A stretch of DNA of 64,000 nt from positions 1,555,501-1,619,500 of the forward strand of contig JACGCM010001011.1 in assembly GCA_014058105.1 (NCBI GenBank), in the 5' to 3' direction. Both the position numbers and the translations under genes were made by a program. The first letter of the stretch is position 1. Each line of letters starts with the position of its first letter. Shown here one piece after another: positions 24,408 through 36,146 of the stretch. The notes under the pieces were generated by a model. The model saw only the letters and a list, made by a program, of their open reading frames with translations. It made no database searches and was not told the DNA's origin. Origin of the DNA: Kingdonia uniflora. Taxonomy: Eukaryota; Streptophyta; Magnoliopsida; Ranunculales; Circaeasteraceae.

Positions 24408-25759
24408 TCAAATATTGAAAGAAGACACGATGTAAGTAGAAGAAATATTATTATTATTATCAATGCTCAATTTAAACATATCGTTACAAGCAAAACCCTT
24501 GCCCATAAAAGTTCCCTCCTTTGTCAAAATGTATTGATCCAATCCAATCGACTGATAAAAACCTGCTTTGATTAGAAAAAGGCCAAAAACTAGGTTCTTC
24601 CTCATATTAGGAGTGTGCCACACATCCTTGAGGATAACAACTCGGCCATATGTGAATTTTAGTTCAATATCTCCAGTTCCCAACACCTTAGTAGTGTAAG
24701 AATCACCCAAAAGAACGTTCTGGTCTTCAAGATCCTTATAGGTCTTGAACCAAGCCCTGTCATAGCACACGTGACAAGTAGCCCTAGTGTCCAACCACCA
24801 TCCATCGGACCCACTGATCGTGTTTACTTCCTTGATCATAGCTACCAGAGGCTCTTCGGTCACGTTCACCTGACCTACAGGTTTACGGTTCTGGCAATTC
24901 CTTGCAATGTCTCCTCCTTTGCCACAAACAAAGCACACTAAAGAAGTTGTTTGATTGGACTAGTAGTTTTACTGGTTCCTACCCTGGTTAGGATTCTGGT
25001 TACCTCTATTGTTGTTATTGCTCTGAAAAGGTTTCTTGTATCCATTACCCCTGGCTTTCATAGCCTAACTCTTAGGTTTTAGATTCACTTTACTATTGAG
25101 GTAAACCACGAGTATTTCATCTTTTTGATCCTATTTTCTTGCTTCCTCCTCAACTCGCAGTCGAGTAATTAAGTTTTCTATCAAAAACTCCTTAGATTTG
25201 TGCCCAAGTATGTTCTTGAAGTCTTTCCAGGAAGGAGGTAATTGTCAATCACAGCCGCTACTTAAAATTGTTCATCGAGTTTGATCCCCTCAGATACTAT
25301 CTCGTGGACAATTTTTTGTAGTTCGCGAGATTACAGACTTCTCGTCGACCATCACATACTTAAGGTACCTACTAGCGATGTATTTCTTGGAGCTTGCTTC
25401 CTTAGTGTAGTATTTTTTTGTAATGCATCCCAAACGGCCTTCGTAGACTCAGACTGTAAATAGAAGTCTTACAAGTCATCTGCTAGCCCATTCAAGATGA
25501 AATTACGACACTTAAAATCTACCTCTTTCCAATCGTTAAACTCCTCTATGGCCTTATCATAGTCGGACTGAATCAAATCAGTATCATCAGTCTCAGGGGC
25601 AACAGGTTCAGTGGGACAGTCGGTCTCTAAGACGTAAGTGACTTCCTTAAGGGTTAGATAAAAATACATTTTGTTTTTCCATCGTTTGAAGTTGAGAGCT
25701 TCAAACTTCGTAGGTTTGTTGGAGTCATACTTTTTAGAATTTGAAGAAACTAAAGCCAT
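24408..25759 (-). pseudogene. gag and protease of copia C1
   Basis: gag starts at 25759 (MALVSSNSKKYDSN) with the copia motif 'FEALNFKRWKNKMYFYL' and ends its first frame at 25469. The zinc knuckle at 24938-24890 reads CFVCGKGGDIARNC, with the expected histidine replaced by aspartate. The protease site reads 'WWLDTRATCH', changing the expected D-[ST]-G. Integrase N-terminal sequence follows to 24408. Confidence 0.85.
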
Positions 25760-25788
25760 ATCGTAAAATATAGATTGTTCTTAATATT

Positions 25789-26654
25789 GTTGGAAAATAA
25801 TATCTTAGTATCACCTGATAATGAGTAAATAGTAAATCCCTGGATCTGAAATTGAATGTGAATAGTAATAGGTTCTAAAATAAGCTGGAACTGCAACTGC
25901 AACAGAAAGAGTGTGAAGCTCGAGGTGTGGATCACACACTCTTTAAGAAGAATTTCTCGATCTGCCCAGAGGTACCGATAATGTAACGTTCAGTTTTTCC
26001 CTAGGATACAACAAGCAAGAAAACTCTACAAGTGTGACAGTACTGATCACGCTGTACTTTAGATGTACCACCAATATCTCAGTCAAAAGTAAGAGCAAGA
26101 GGGAAGAGTTAAAAAACCAGAGAAAGAGAGAGAGAGATGAGCTATATTTTTAGATATATTAAACAGTGGGGAGCTCATTCCGTTTTATAGGCAAATTCTA
26201 CAATGACTAGTAATAAATATGAGCAAAAAAGTTATGAAATAAATATAGCCGTTATAGTTTTATATTTATAAGAATGTCCTTGGACTTTTTAGTAAAATGA
26301 CTACAAGGTGTAGCCCAAGCCCCAAGGGCCTCCAGAGCCAGGAGAGTCAATTGCCCAAACCCAGACCCGTGCCCGTACCCATGCCCAATCCCAAGCCTGC
26401 CCGGCCTACTGGGCCGTCTGAGGGATGTTCATGTATGAGATGGTCTAAAACCTCCTCTCACATACTCACTACTATGTACTCCCTCTTATACTGCTTGTAT
26501 ACCAGTTACAAGTGTACCTTGGGTTTTATTTCTTTCCATATACGTTTATCTCACCAATGTAGGACTAAAGAAAAAAAAGATAATATGAAAAGTTTGGTTA
26601 ACCAAGAATAATTTTATAAAATTTTTTTTAACCAAGATTATTAAAAATCCAATA
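25789..26654 (-). repeat. 5' LTR of copia C1
   Basis: It begins on the plus strand with 'tgttggaaaataatatc' and ends near 26654 with 'aaaaatccaata'. Its match to the partner LTR is interrupted by short deletions. Confidence 0.85.
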
Positions 26655-27164
26655 GTACGATTGTCAAAGAAGTTTGAATTAGAGGCTTGAATTCTCTGGA
26701 GCGAATTATGCTGTCATGGACGTTGAGAAGTGTAAGAGGAGAATGAGTAGGATAGAGAAAGATTTGGGTAATTACCAAGGTGGGGGTAATGATGAAAGGG
26801 TGCTATTTTCAAAAAGGTTTGAATAGACTGACAGGAACAGGGGAAAGAACATCTCGGTTATGAAACTGAGGGCGACTTGCACAAGTCCCAAAAATTGTCA
26901 GTGGTTAGAAAAATGCTTTATAAATACTCCCTCTCTTTTATCTTCAAAACATTTTCGAAATCTAGAGAGACAAAGTTCAAGAGGGAGAAAAAATATTGAA
27001 GTGTAAAATTCTTAGTGAGAGAAAAATAAAGACTATTCATCATTCCCAGAGAGAAGAAGTAGTGCATTTCGTAGAGGAGAAAGATAATTTGTTGTCAAAG
27101 CATAAAGTGAAGGAAGAAAATTGCGCGGTGCCTGACTCATATTCTGCCATTAAAGGTTAGTATA

Positions 27165-28386
27165 TGATAAGCGCGTAATTATGACATTTTTAATATACCC
27201 GAACATGTATTAATTTTAAATGTCGTCCATTATATTTAATTTTGGGTACTTATGCGCGGTTGTTTGATTGTAGCTATTGGAGATGGATATTTGAAACCAA
27301 GAACTTCAAAGTCAGATAAAAGTATCTCCAGTAGTTCTTTAGCAAGGGATATCCAAGAGACAAAAAATATTTAGACAAATATATTTGGAACATAATATAA
27401 AGAAAGATCGCATTCAAGGTCCAAAAATTATATTGAGAAGATATTCTACAACAAAGATATACTCAAGTATTTCCATGGTTAAAAGATTTCTACACTTAAC
27501 AAGAAAAATGATATGAAGATATTCTTATATATCTCAGTGATTGATTGTAATAATATATATTTTAATATTTTGCATGTGTAATATTTTTAAAGATTTGGGT
27601 TTCTTCTCCTATAAAAGGAACCCCCCACCCATTGTAACGAGGATATAAGATTGGAGGAAGTTTAGAAGAAATCAAGTATTACTTTTAATTGTCACATTTA
27701 TCTTTTATTTTCTTTTATAAATAGTTAGTTAATTCATGTAATAATCTTGGGAATGATAGATGACTAATCCCTTCTAGTTATGACTAGAAGGAAGCCCTTA
27801 CCCGAGTAACAGTAGTTATATTGTAGTTCTAGAATTAGTTCTCTTTTGTAATATTCTAAAATAGCTATAATCTACTTCTAAGCTTAACCATAACTAGTGA
27901 GTGGATTTAGACTATTTAGCCAAAATCTGATGTTATAACCATTAAATCGGATTTTAGGGCAAACACGAAGATAACTCGTAGGAAAAATTCGACCAAGCTT
28001 AACCATAGTTGGAAGAATTTCTCATACACATCGGATTAAGTAAAACCTGATATGACCAAACCCTAGATACCTAACCATGGATTTAGGATTGACATTTACA
28101 TCAAAAATGCCCTACTTAGGATTTTTTGAGATAAATAATCCGCTTAAAACTACATTATTGCTATTATACTTTGGATTGGCCGAATTCCTAGTCTTAGCTA
28201 TTCTCTTGTTAATTGTTCTTGCTATTTCTTTCTTTTAGATTTATTTTTTATAAATCGCAATTCGGCCTAGAAAGTATTTGTTTTTCTAAACCTCCCTGTG
28301 GATTCGATCCTACTCATCCATACTACAATTCGACAACAGTACTTTGAGCGGGTATTTTGCTAGAGGACCCAAGAATCCCCATATCA
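27165..28386 (+). mobile_element. Solo LTR, 1222 bp, with perfect 5-bp target duplication
   Basis: The insertion starts TGATA and ends TATCA and is flanked by GTATA on both sides (27160-27164 and 28387-28391). The right arm of the inverted repeat has the uninterrupted site. It has no coding capacity. It contains 'ctataaaaggaacc' near 27612, a possible promoter, and typical plant LTR sequence 'ctgtggattcgatcct' near its 3' end. Its orientation is inferred from that promoter-like box. Confidence 0.92.
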
Positions 28387-28526
28387 GTATATGTTGTCTT
28401 CGATTTTTTTATTGGGTGGTACAATATCTATTTATTATTTATGATTATTTTCCACGTTTGTATTTGAATTTTGAATGTGTTCTTTATTGGCAAGTTTTGG
28501 CATATATTGGGTTTTTTTTGAAAAAT

Positions 28527-28542
28527 GGGGGGGGGGGGGGGG
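28527..28542 (+). repeat. Run of 16 G
   Basis: Sixteen consecutive G. The matching place in the right arm (33875-33882) has only eight C on this strand. A second run of 15 G lies at 32643-32657 in the right arm. These are prone to slippage and to sequencing error. Confidence 0.9.
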
Positions 28543-30342
28543 AGTTGTTTCATCTAGTATATTACTATGTAATGTAGTAATCTATCACTTTAGTATTTAA
28601 ATTAAAATAATCAGGAAAATGTGCAAATAAAAATGCCTGGCTTTCTAAATAGGTGTAAATGCATGCTAAAGCATTAATAAGTACACTTGCATCTGTTTTG
28701 AGCTCTTCCTTCAATATGGATTCTTCCATTGCTGAGGAGAATGTAGGTATGGAGGACCCAACCTCTGTTGAGGTCGAGCACATAAGCACTAGGACCAATG
28801 ACATTGTAGTTTTATCTGATGTGGGGAAAAAAATTAAATTTAGAGGGTAGGAGTGATAGTGAGGATCATGTCGATTTTCTGGGTATCTTTCATAGGTATC
28901 CTGAAGATTTTGATACCTTGAAGGAATTTTGTAAATGTAAGAGTAGTGTGAAAGGTGTGTGGGGAGGCGTAATAAAATTTGGGGGGAGGTCATATAGAAA
29001 GTATTTTGATGAGGATGCAAATAGTTACTTCAATTTGTTGCCTGATTTGTAGAAGGAAAAAACTCTTAGGGGAATCCCTGAGTCCGTTTCTTTAAAGTAT
29101 TTTAACGGGGATAAGTCAGACGACTTGGTAGAAGGTTTCTGTGCTATCTTGCCCAGTTCGATTTTGGGTTAATGGTGCCTTTGAGCAACTTCGTTAAAGG
29201 TATCATGAATGGAATTAAAGCCTGCCCTGCCCAGTTAAATGGGAATATATAGGAAATGATTTGTGCTTGTGAGACATTGAATATGAAGTGGCCTAGTGAG
29301 GGAAAAGAGTGAAGACTAGCTTCGCTAGATCTGTTGAAGTATTATAATGTTAAATATTTTAGCGCTACTTGGGATACTTACATTTCTTCAATCTATCCCC
29401 GACCTCAATTTTTTAACCTAGATTCTGTTGGGAAGGTGCGGAATGACATCCTGCTCTTTGTGAGGGGCGATTGCATGCAGTGAGCTGATGAGGATACCCT
29501 AGATCTCGCTCATAGATTGTTTAAGGAATGTAAGTAGATATTATAAACTTCAAACTGAATATGTTTATGTTGTTTTGTGTTTGATATATATTCTTGTATG
29601 CAGATCCTCGGTGTACTGTTTGTAAAGAAGAATCTCTGTTTGTCGTAGTAGCTCGAGAAGAGACTGAGCTCAAAGCTGTGCTAGATGACTTTGAGATAAA
29701 CAGAAGTAAGAGAGTTAACAATAAGTCTCTCAAGGTCTAAAAATCTTAGGCAAAGAGGAAGAGAGTTGGGATTAGCTCATCTTTCGGGACGATTCCCCCT
29801 GTACTGGACACAACGGTTGATACTGGGGTTGCAGTTTTAGAGGTAGTAAAATCCCCATCAGTGGCTTTGAAGCAGCGACCTTTAGGGAATAGTTCGATCA
29901 ACACAGGCTGAAGGGTGTCCAGGAAGAAAAACCTAAAGACTTCTATTTCGGATTCAGGGACCGCTGAAGGTGTAGAGGTCAAAGTTACCTCTGAGAAGAG
30001 AAGGTTGGCTGATAGCTCCCTACCCCCTGTTATTAACGAGCCGAAGGAGGCTATTGTGGAGCCGAGCGTGGATAATGATCTACTTGTTCTAGAAAAAAAG
30101 TTTAGGGCCATTGTTTTGTCGGATATTAAACAATTAAAATCTTCAGTGGAACTCGAGCTACGTAGGGTAAGTTGCAATATCCTAAATATTGTCATTCCTT
30201 TTATGTTTCTCGTCCTCTTTTAATATCATTTCTGTAAAAGTTTCCCATGTTCTGAAGGGCCTTTGTCTCGGCATTGGGGATGGTAATGAGCAGTTGCTGA
30301 AGCAGACTGCTGGCTGGACAAGGAATTGGCAAGTGAGCAGGC

Positions 30343-33300
30343 AACGATGTTCTCACTTTACAATTCCCTCATTACAACCAGTGCCTTATCTAATTCAGCC
30401 TCATTTCTCACTTTACATTTGGCCAATTCCACAACTTTGTGTTGGGCCGACGACAAATCAGCCTCCATCTTGGATATGACTCTAGACAAATGATTCTCAC
30501 TATCTTGAGTAATTACTGCCCCGACTCTATTTTCGTTATTAAATTATTCAAAACTTTCTCTCTACTTTGTGAGTTCATCAAATCTAACTCCCTTTTCCTT
30601 ATTCATTCATTCGAGTTCCTCACTGCACCTCAAACATATACTGAATCTGTCTCAAGTTTCTTACTGCGCTCAGCCAATTATTTTTATAGTACCTTGTGCC
30701 CTTACCAAATCGACCTCTTTTTTCTTCAATTGCTCCACCAGATCTGTCACATTACCATGAGCATTCCATAACTCAGCCTCCCTTTTCTTCAGCCGCTCGA
30801 CCGACATTTTTACAGTGTTTTGTATACTCAATATGTCAGCCCCCTTTTTCTTTATTCGCTCGGCCAGATCACTCACTCTATCTTGTGACTGTACCAACTT
30901 GACCTCCATTTTCATATTAAGTTCTATAGCATTTTCCAACGCCTTATGATCCTTTTTCAAATCATATACTAATTTTTCATTACGGTCAAATAGAACTTTT
31001 TGATGAGCTCGAACAGTTTCTAGCTCTTCCTGTACAACAAAATACGATCTCATAACATTCTTTACAGAAGTATACAATACATATTCCTTATTAAAATATT
31101 CTACATAATGATCCTCACATTTTACAAGATAGTAATTATTAATAGATCATTGATGCACCAGTACGAGTTGATACTTATTTAGCTTGAAAGCTATGCAGGT
31201 TTCTCGCTCTGGTTGCCATACGTTCGATAACATCAGGATCTGCTGGGCAAATACCTCTACCTTCTAAAAACCTAAAGTAAGTCTCATTTATTACCCTCTC
31301 ACTATTTATCTCGGCCTCTAGAAAGATAGTCAACTTCATAAGGTCCTTGGTTACTTCTGGTGTATCCTCCCTAATACCACCTGGTAGGAAAGGTCAAAAT
31401 TTAAAATACCTACTCCTATCTTTTCTAACTACTTCGTTCTTTTCAATTTTTTCTTTTGCCCATCCTGTACGGGCATCAGATAAATTTCTTCAATGATCTA
31501 TTTTCTCACCTGAGCCTCAGTGCGAGCAGTTGTCAGAGCTTTTGCAGATGCTGAATTTCTCGCCTTCGTGAACTATTTCTTTAAAGTCTCAATAGTCAAA
31601 TGCAGCTCGCTAAATTCCTACAAATCATAAATTTTTATATCAACCAACATAATACAATTCCATAAACTACTACTTACATAACAACAATCATAAAACCAAA
31701 GTTTCCTCCCACAATAACATAAAGCTTTCTAAATTTTACACAAATATCTTAAACTAACTTATCTTGCTCGTCTGCTCTATGCACTTCACTTTGCTCCACA
31801 TGAGGGATATAATCCAGCCCAGAGACAACCTCTCGAACAGGAGTCCTCCCATCCTTGACATTCTCCTCTTCCCCATAAGGCCCCACGACATCCGCAGATT
31901 GCATTTCCATGATAGCTATCACATCAACATCAGCATAACCGTCCTCCTGGAGTTGTTGAGCAAGGTTGTCATGAGCAACACTCACTTCAGTAATATTTTT
32001 TGTGGGTACTCTCTCCCGAGCTTCTCCACAATTACCTGAAATTAAGCTTTCAGATTAGTAATCTCTGAGCTTGATTGTAACCTCTCCTTTACAAGCTAAG
32101 CCTGCTCACTTGCCGACTCCTTCTCCAGCTAGCAGTTCACTTCAGCAACTGCTTGTTCCCATCCCCAATGCCGAGACAAAGGCCCTTCCGAACATGGAAA
32201 ACCTGTACAAAAACGATATTAAAAAGAGGACGAGAAAAATGAAATGAATGACAATATTTAAGATATTACAACTTACCCTACGCAGCTCCAACTCCACTGA
32301 AGATTTTATTTATTCAACATCCGACAAAATAACGGCCCTAAACTTCTTTTCTATCGCAAGAAGATTATCATCCACGCTCAGCTTCACAATAGACTACTTC
32401 AGCTCATTAATAATAGGAGGTAGGGAGATATCAGCCAACCTTCTCTTCTTAGAGGCAACTTCGACCTCTACACCTTCAGCGGTTCCCGTATCCGAAACAA
32501 AAGTCTTTAGGTTTTTTTTCCAGGACAACCTTTGGCCTGTGTTGATCGAACTGTTCCCTGAAGGCCGCTGCTTCAAAGCCACTGGTGGGGCTCTTGCTAC
32601 CTCCGGTACTGCAACACCAGTATCAATCGTTGCGTCCAGCTCGGGGGGGGGGGGGGGCTAGATGGTGAGCTAATCCCAACAATCTTCCTCTTCGTTTGAG
32701 ATTTTTAGAGCGTGAGAGACTGCTTATCTCAAGGTCATCTAGCACAGATTCAAGCTCAATCCCTTCTCGAGGTACCACTTCAATCAAAGGTTCTTCTTTA
32801 CCAATAGTATACCGAGCATTTGCATACAAGAATGTATATCAAACACTGAATAACATAAGCATATTCAGTTCGAAGTTTATAATATCTACTTACATTCCTT
32901 AAATGATCTATGAGTGAGATCCAGGGCATCCTTATCATCTCACTGCATATAACCGCCCCTCACCAAAAGTAGGTTGTTATTCAATACCTTCCCAACAGAA
33001 TCTAAGCCAGAAATTTGAGGTCAAGGATAGATTGAAGTAAAGTATGCACCTCATGTGACGCTAAAATATTTGACATTATAATACTTCAATACATCTAACA
33101 AAGTTACTCTCCTCTCTTTTCCCTTACTAGACCACTTCGCATTTGGTGTGTCACAAGCACAAGTTACTTTGTATATATTCCCATTTAACTGGGCAGGGTT
33201 GGGTTTAATTCCATTCATGATACTTTTAGTGAAGTTGCTTAAAGGCACCATTAACCCGTAATCAAACTGGGAAATATTGCATATAAAACCCTCCTCCAAG

Positions 33301-34291
33301 TTGTCCGACTCATCCCCATTGAAATACTCCAAAGAAACGGACTCAGGGACTCCCCTAAGAGTTTTTTTCTTCTATAAATCAGGCAAAAAATTGAACAAAC
33401 TATTTACATCCTCGTCAACATACTCCCTATATGACCTCCCCCCAAATTCTATTACGTCTCCCCACACACCTTTTATACTACTCTTATATTTACAAAATTC
33501 CCTCAAGGTATCAAAATCTTTGAGATACCTGTAAAGGACACCAGGAAAATCAACCTGATCCTTACTCCCACTCCCACCCTCTGTATTTACTTTTTGCCCC
33601 TTATCAGGCAAAACCACAGTGTCATTGGTCCTAGTACTTATGTGCTCGACCTCAACAGAGGTTGAGTACCTAAATTCTTCTTAGCAATGGTAGGATCCAT
33701 CTCGAAGGAAGAGCTTGAAACAGAAGGAAGTCTATTTATTAATGCTTTAACACGCATCTACATATACATAGAGGGCCATGTATTTTTATTAATTTCATGC
33801 ACATTTCCTTGATTATTTTAATTCAAATAGTAACAATGATAGATTACTACAGTACTTCGTAATATACCAGATAACCCCCCCCATTTTCCACAAAAACTCA
33901 GTACATGCCAAAACTTGCCCAATAAGGAACATATTCAAAATTTAAATACAAACGTGGAAAATAATCATAAATAATAAGCAGAGTTTGTACCACCCAATAA
34001 CAAAATCAAAGAAAACATATACTAACCTTCAATGGCAGAATATGAGTCAGGAGGCACCGCGCAATTCTCTTCCTTAACCTTATGCTTTGACAGCAAATTG
34101 TCTTTCTCCTTCACGAAATACGTCACGTCTTCTTCCCTCTGGGAACGATGAACAGACCCTATTTTTCTCTCATTAAGAATTTTACACTTCATTTTTTTTC
34201 CTCTTGAACTTCTTCTCTTTGGATTCAGAAAATGTTTTGAAGAAGAAAGAGAGGGAGTATTTATAAAACATTTTTTTGACAATTTTTTCAA
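30343..34291 (-). pseudogene. aORF-related multi-exon gene, right arm plus spacer, probably decayed
   Basis: Read from 34291 down: basic exon 1 to 34022; 33720-33372 with 'FPGVLYRYLKDFDTLREF' and 'GGRSYREYVDEDVNSLF'; 33332-33051 with 'QLNGNIYKVTCACD' and 'DVLKYYNVKYFS'; 32829-32623; 32582-32277; then 31985-31749, and a long coiled coil at 31077-30343 ('SVERLKKREAELWNAHGNV'). A clear intron lies at 32276-32203 (GTAAGT to ACAG, 74 bases). Segments align with the aORF of the Tat element at 10864-15660. Stops near 33372 and frame breaks near 33650 suggest a pseudogene. Function unknown; it may be a transposon-borne gene separated from its element. Confidence 0.65.
32100..34290 (-). repeat. Right arm of the large inverted repeat
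   Basis: Collinear with the complement of 26890-30342. The spacer of about 1.76 kb (30343-32099) holds the rest of the right-arm gene, so the left arm looks like an inverted duplicate of the 5' half of the gene joined to its own 3' end. Confidence 0.9.
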
Positions 34292-34925
34292 AGATTACCG
34301 ACGAAGAAAAACTACTCCCCTTTTGTCCATAAGGAGAGCAATTTTCATATTGCGAGGAACATCTCTAATGCAAAAATATAATACAAACAAAAAACCAAGT
34401 TACTTCCTTGCTTGGAAAGCAAATCAGAAGGGCAATTGCCCTCCCTGTAATTGTGAGAAAGGGAGATGCCCAAGAGGTTGCCCATTCTTAAAACTTCTGC
34501 CCAAGTATTAGCAAGATCCCAAGGTACTTCAGATCCATTGTTATACTAGTTCACAATAACAAGAGAATTCATTTCAACAATAGGAGGAAGGAAGTTGTAA
34601 TTAATGGCGGCAATGCAAAGTTATGTTGGCAGAGATTAAGGTCACGATAACACAGTTGGAGTTCTTCATCATCATTTATCATACTTTTAAATAAGCCAAC
34701 CAACGTGTTGATTTTCTTGTTTCTTTCTGTAATAGTTTTGTTGAACTTATTTTTGTCCTAACACTTTGCTTCAAGAGATAATAGCTAAATCTGAGGATGA
34801 TATAAGGGGTAAATTTTTTGCTAGGTTGTAATGTGTGTTTTAATTGGCAATATAGATGGTCATTGGGTCCTGCCTAGCCCCAACTTAACTTTTCAAAAAT
34901 AAAAATCTACTACTATGTAAGATGC
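34292..34925. other. Intergenic DNA, nothing recognised
   Basis: No gene, RNA or element end was found. The 62-residue frame at 34323 has no familiar motif. Confidence 0.5.
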
Positions 34926-34929
34926 TTTT

Positions 34930-35018
34930 GAGTAGTCGATTTGTGGGGTTTCTTTTTCTCATTTAAAATTAAGAGAACATTTTTTTTAATATAAGAAATA
35001 AATAGACGTGGAGAGAAG
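34930..35018 (-). repeat. FAF downstream block, left half, cut by the solo LTR
   Basis: 'gagtagtcgatttgtggggt' and 'aagagaacattt' followed by 'agaaataaatag' match the block that lies 3' of the intact FAF genes (55140-55215 and 60240-60315) and another copy at 43025. The block resumes at 41722 after the solo LTR. Confidence 0.65.
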
Positions 35019-35424
35019 TGTTGAGAATAGAGGTAGCTAATCTCCCTTCTACTATAAGAACGATACACAGAATATGCCAATCAACCAGACTAAGAAATAC
35101 AGAATAATAAAGAACGCAAGAATTCCCAGAGGAGGGAAGTGGAAAACCCTTGCGGATAAAAAACCACTCCCCGAACAATCCAATATCTTAATCAAACGGG
35201 TTACAACGATCTCTCCAAGCTTCTCAACCTTTAATGGAGTCTCTCAAATTCTAGGTCTAGAATTAAACTCACAGGGAAAAGATTAGCTAACAAAATAACC
35301 TAAGTCCTCATTATATACTAGAGGACTAAATACAAGTAGAACGGATCTCGAGGCATAATTCAACGTCTCAGAAGAACTTACAAGGGCAACCAGGCAAACC
35401 TCGTTCGAATGAAGAACAGAGTCG

Positions 35425-36100
35425 TGTTGGAAAATATAATATGATTTGTTTTTCCTTTAAGTTTGAATGGTTAAACTAAGTGGTTTTAGTCCCACATTGG
35501 ATATGAGGGAATCACAACTCTCCTATATAAGTAAATCAAACACTTACCTTATTGTAATGAGTGTGAGAGTTGGTGGGTCACACGCGCATGCGCGACATGT
35601 GCGGCCCATGTGTGCAAGCTAGCTTGGGTGCATGGGCTACCCATGGGCTTGCTCGATCTGGGAAACCCGCTTATTATTATAAGTCTATGATTGGGCCTTG
35701 GGGCCTTGGGCTATGGGCTCATGGGGATTCCTTTAAACACTTAGTCATTTTTTTGGGTTTAGGGTGTCTCCAACAGACGCACCTTAAGGTGTGACTCTTG
35801 GTGAAGAGTCATCTATGCTCTATATAACCTAATTTCGTTTTCATTTATTATCATCAGTTTTTTAAGAGTTTTCTTGAGTCTTTTTACAAAGAGAAAACAG
35901 ACGCAATCATAGTTCGTTTGGCAGAAAGATAGAAGTGTTTTCCTCTTTCTGCGACTGATCGTTGTATCCTGGAAGACAGGGGCCTACATTCCTGCAAAGC
36001 ACTGTGGCAGAGGTGAATCTGTCTTAAGGAGAAAGTGTGTATACACTAGACTCGATCATCTCCTTAAGAAGTGTTAGTTTTTCATGCAGATAAGAGAACA
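35425..36100 (+). repeat. 5' LTR of copia C2
   Basis: It starts 'tgttggaaaatataat' and ends 'gataagagaaca'. 'ctctatataacct' near 35818 is a likely TATA box. Confidence 0.94.
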
Positions 36101-36146
36101 ATCTTAAGACAAACTAATTTTTTCTATGTGATCAAAAACTGTAGCA

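Larger units (their letters stand above)
20320..26654 (-). mobile_element. Ty1/copia retrotransposon (C1), minus strand, decayed
   Basis: Two similar LTRs (20320-21262 and 25789-26654) enclose a minus-strand gag-pol in copia order: gag, protease, integrase, reverse transcriptase, RNase H. The purine tract is the complement of 'atcccccacttaaaa' at 21263-21277. No matching 5-bp target duplication was found (aatta on the left, gtacg on the right), so one edge may be altered. Its proteins resemble those of the copia element at 35425-41302. Frameshifts and stops occur throughout. Confidence 0.9.
26890..30342 (+). repeat. Left arm of a large inverted repeat
   Basis: With the solo LTR at 27165-28386 removed, this arm is about 2.2 kb and collinear with the complement of 32100-34290. 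Anchors: 26930 with 34255, 28819 with about 33612, 29915 with about 32523, and 30342 with 32100; the coordinate sums stay close to 62,420 throughout. Protein-level similarity between arms is high but each has its own stops. Confidence 0.9.
26985..30342 (+). pseudogene. Truncated copy of the aORF-related gene (left arm)
   Basis: It parallels the minus-strand gene at 30343-34291. Exon 1 runs to about 27158 ('SKHKVKEENCAVP'), followed by a splice-like 'ggttagtatatg' into which the solo LTR inserted. Later exons include 'MDSSIAEENVGMEDPTSVEV' at about 28718, 'FDTLKEFCKCKSSVKGVW' and 'GGRSYRKYFDEDAN' at 28819-29052, then 29330-29480 and 29915-30167. A stop ends the 28819 frame at 29050, and another lies at 28848 in the overlapping frame. 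The copy ends abruptly at 30342. Confidence 0.75.

Noticed and set aside
28565..29020. 151-residue minus-strand ORF
   Set aside because: It is the shadow of the left-arm pseudogene, whose plus-strand frames align with the right-arm gene.
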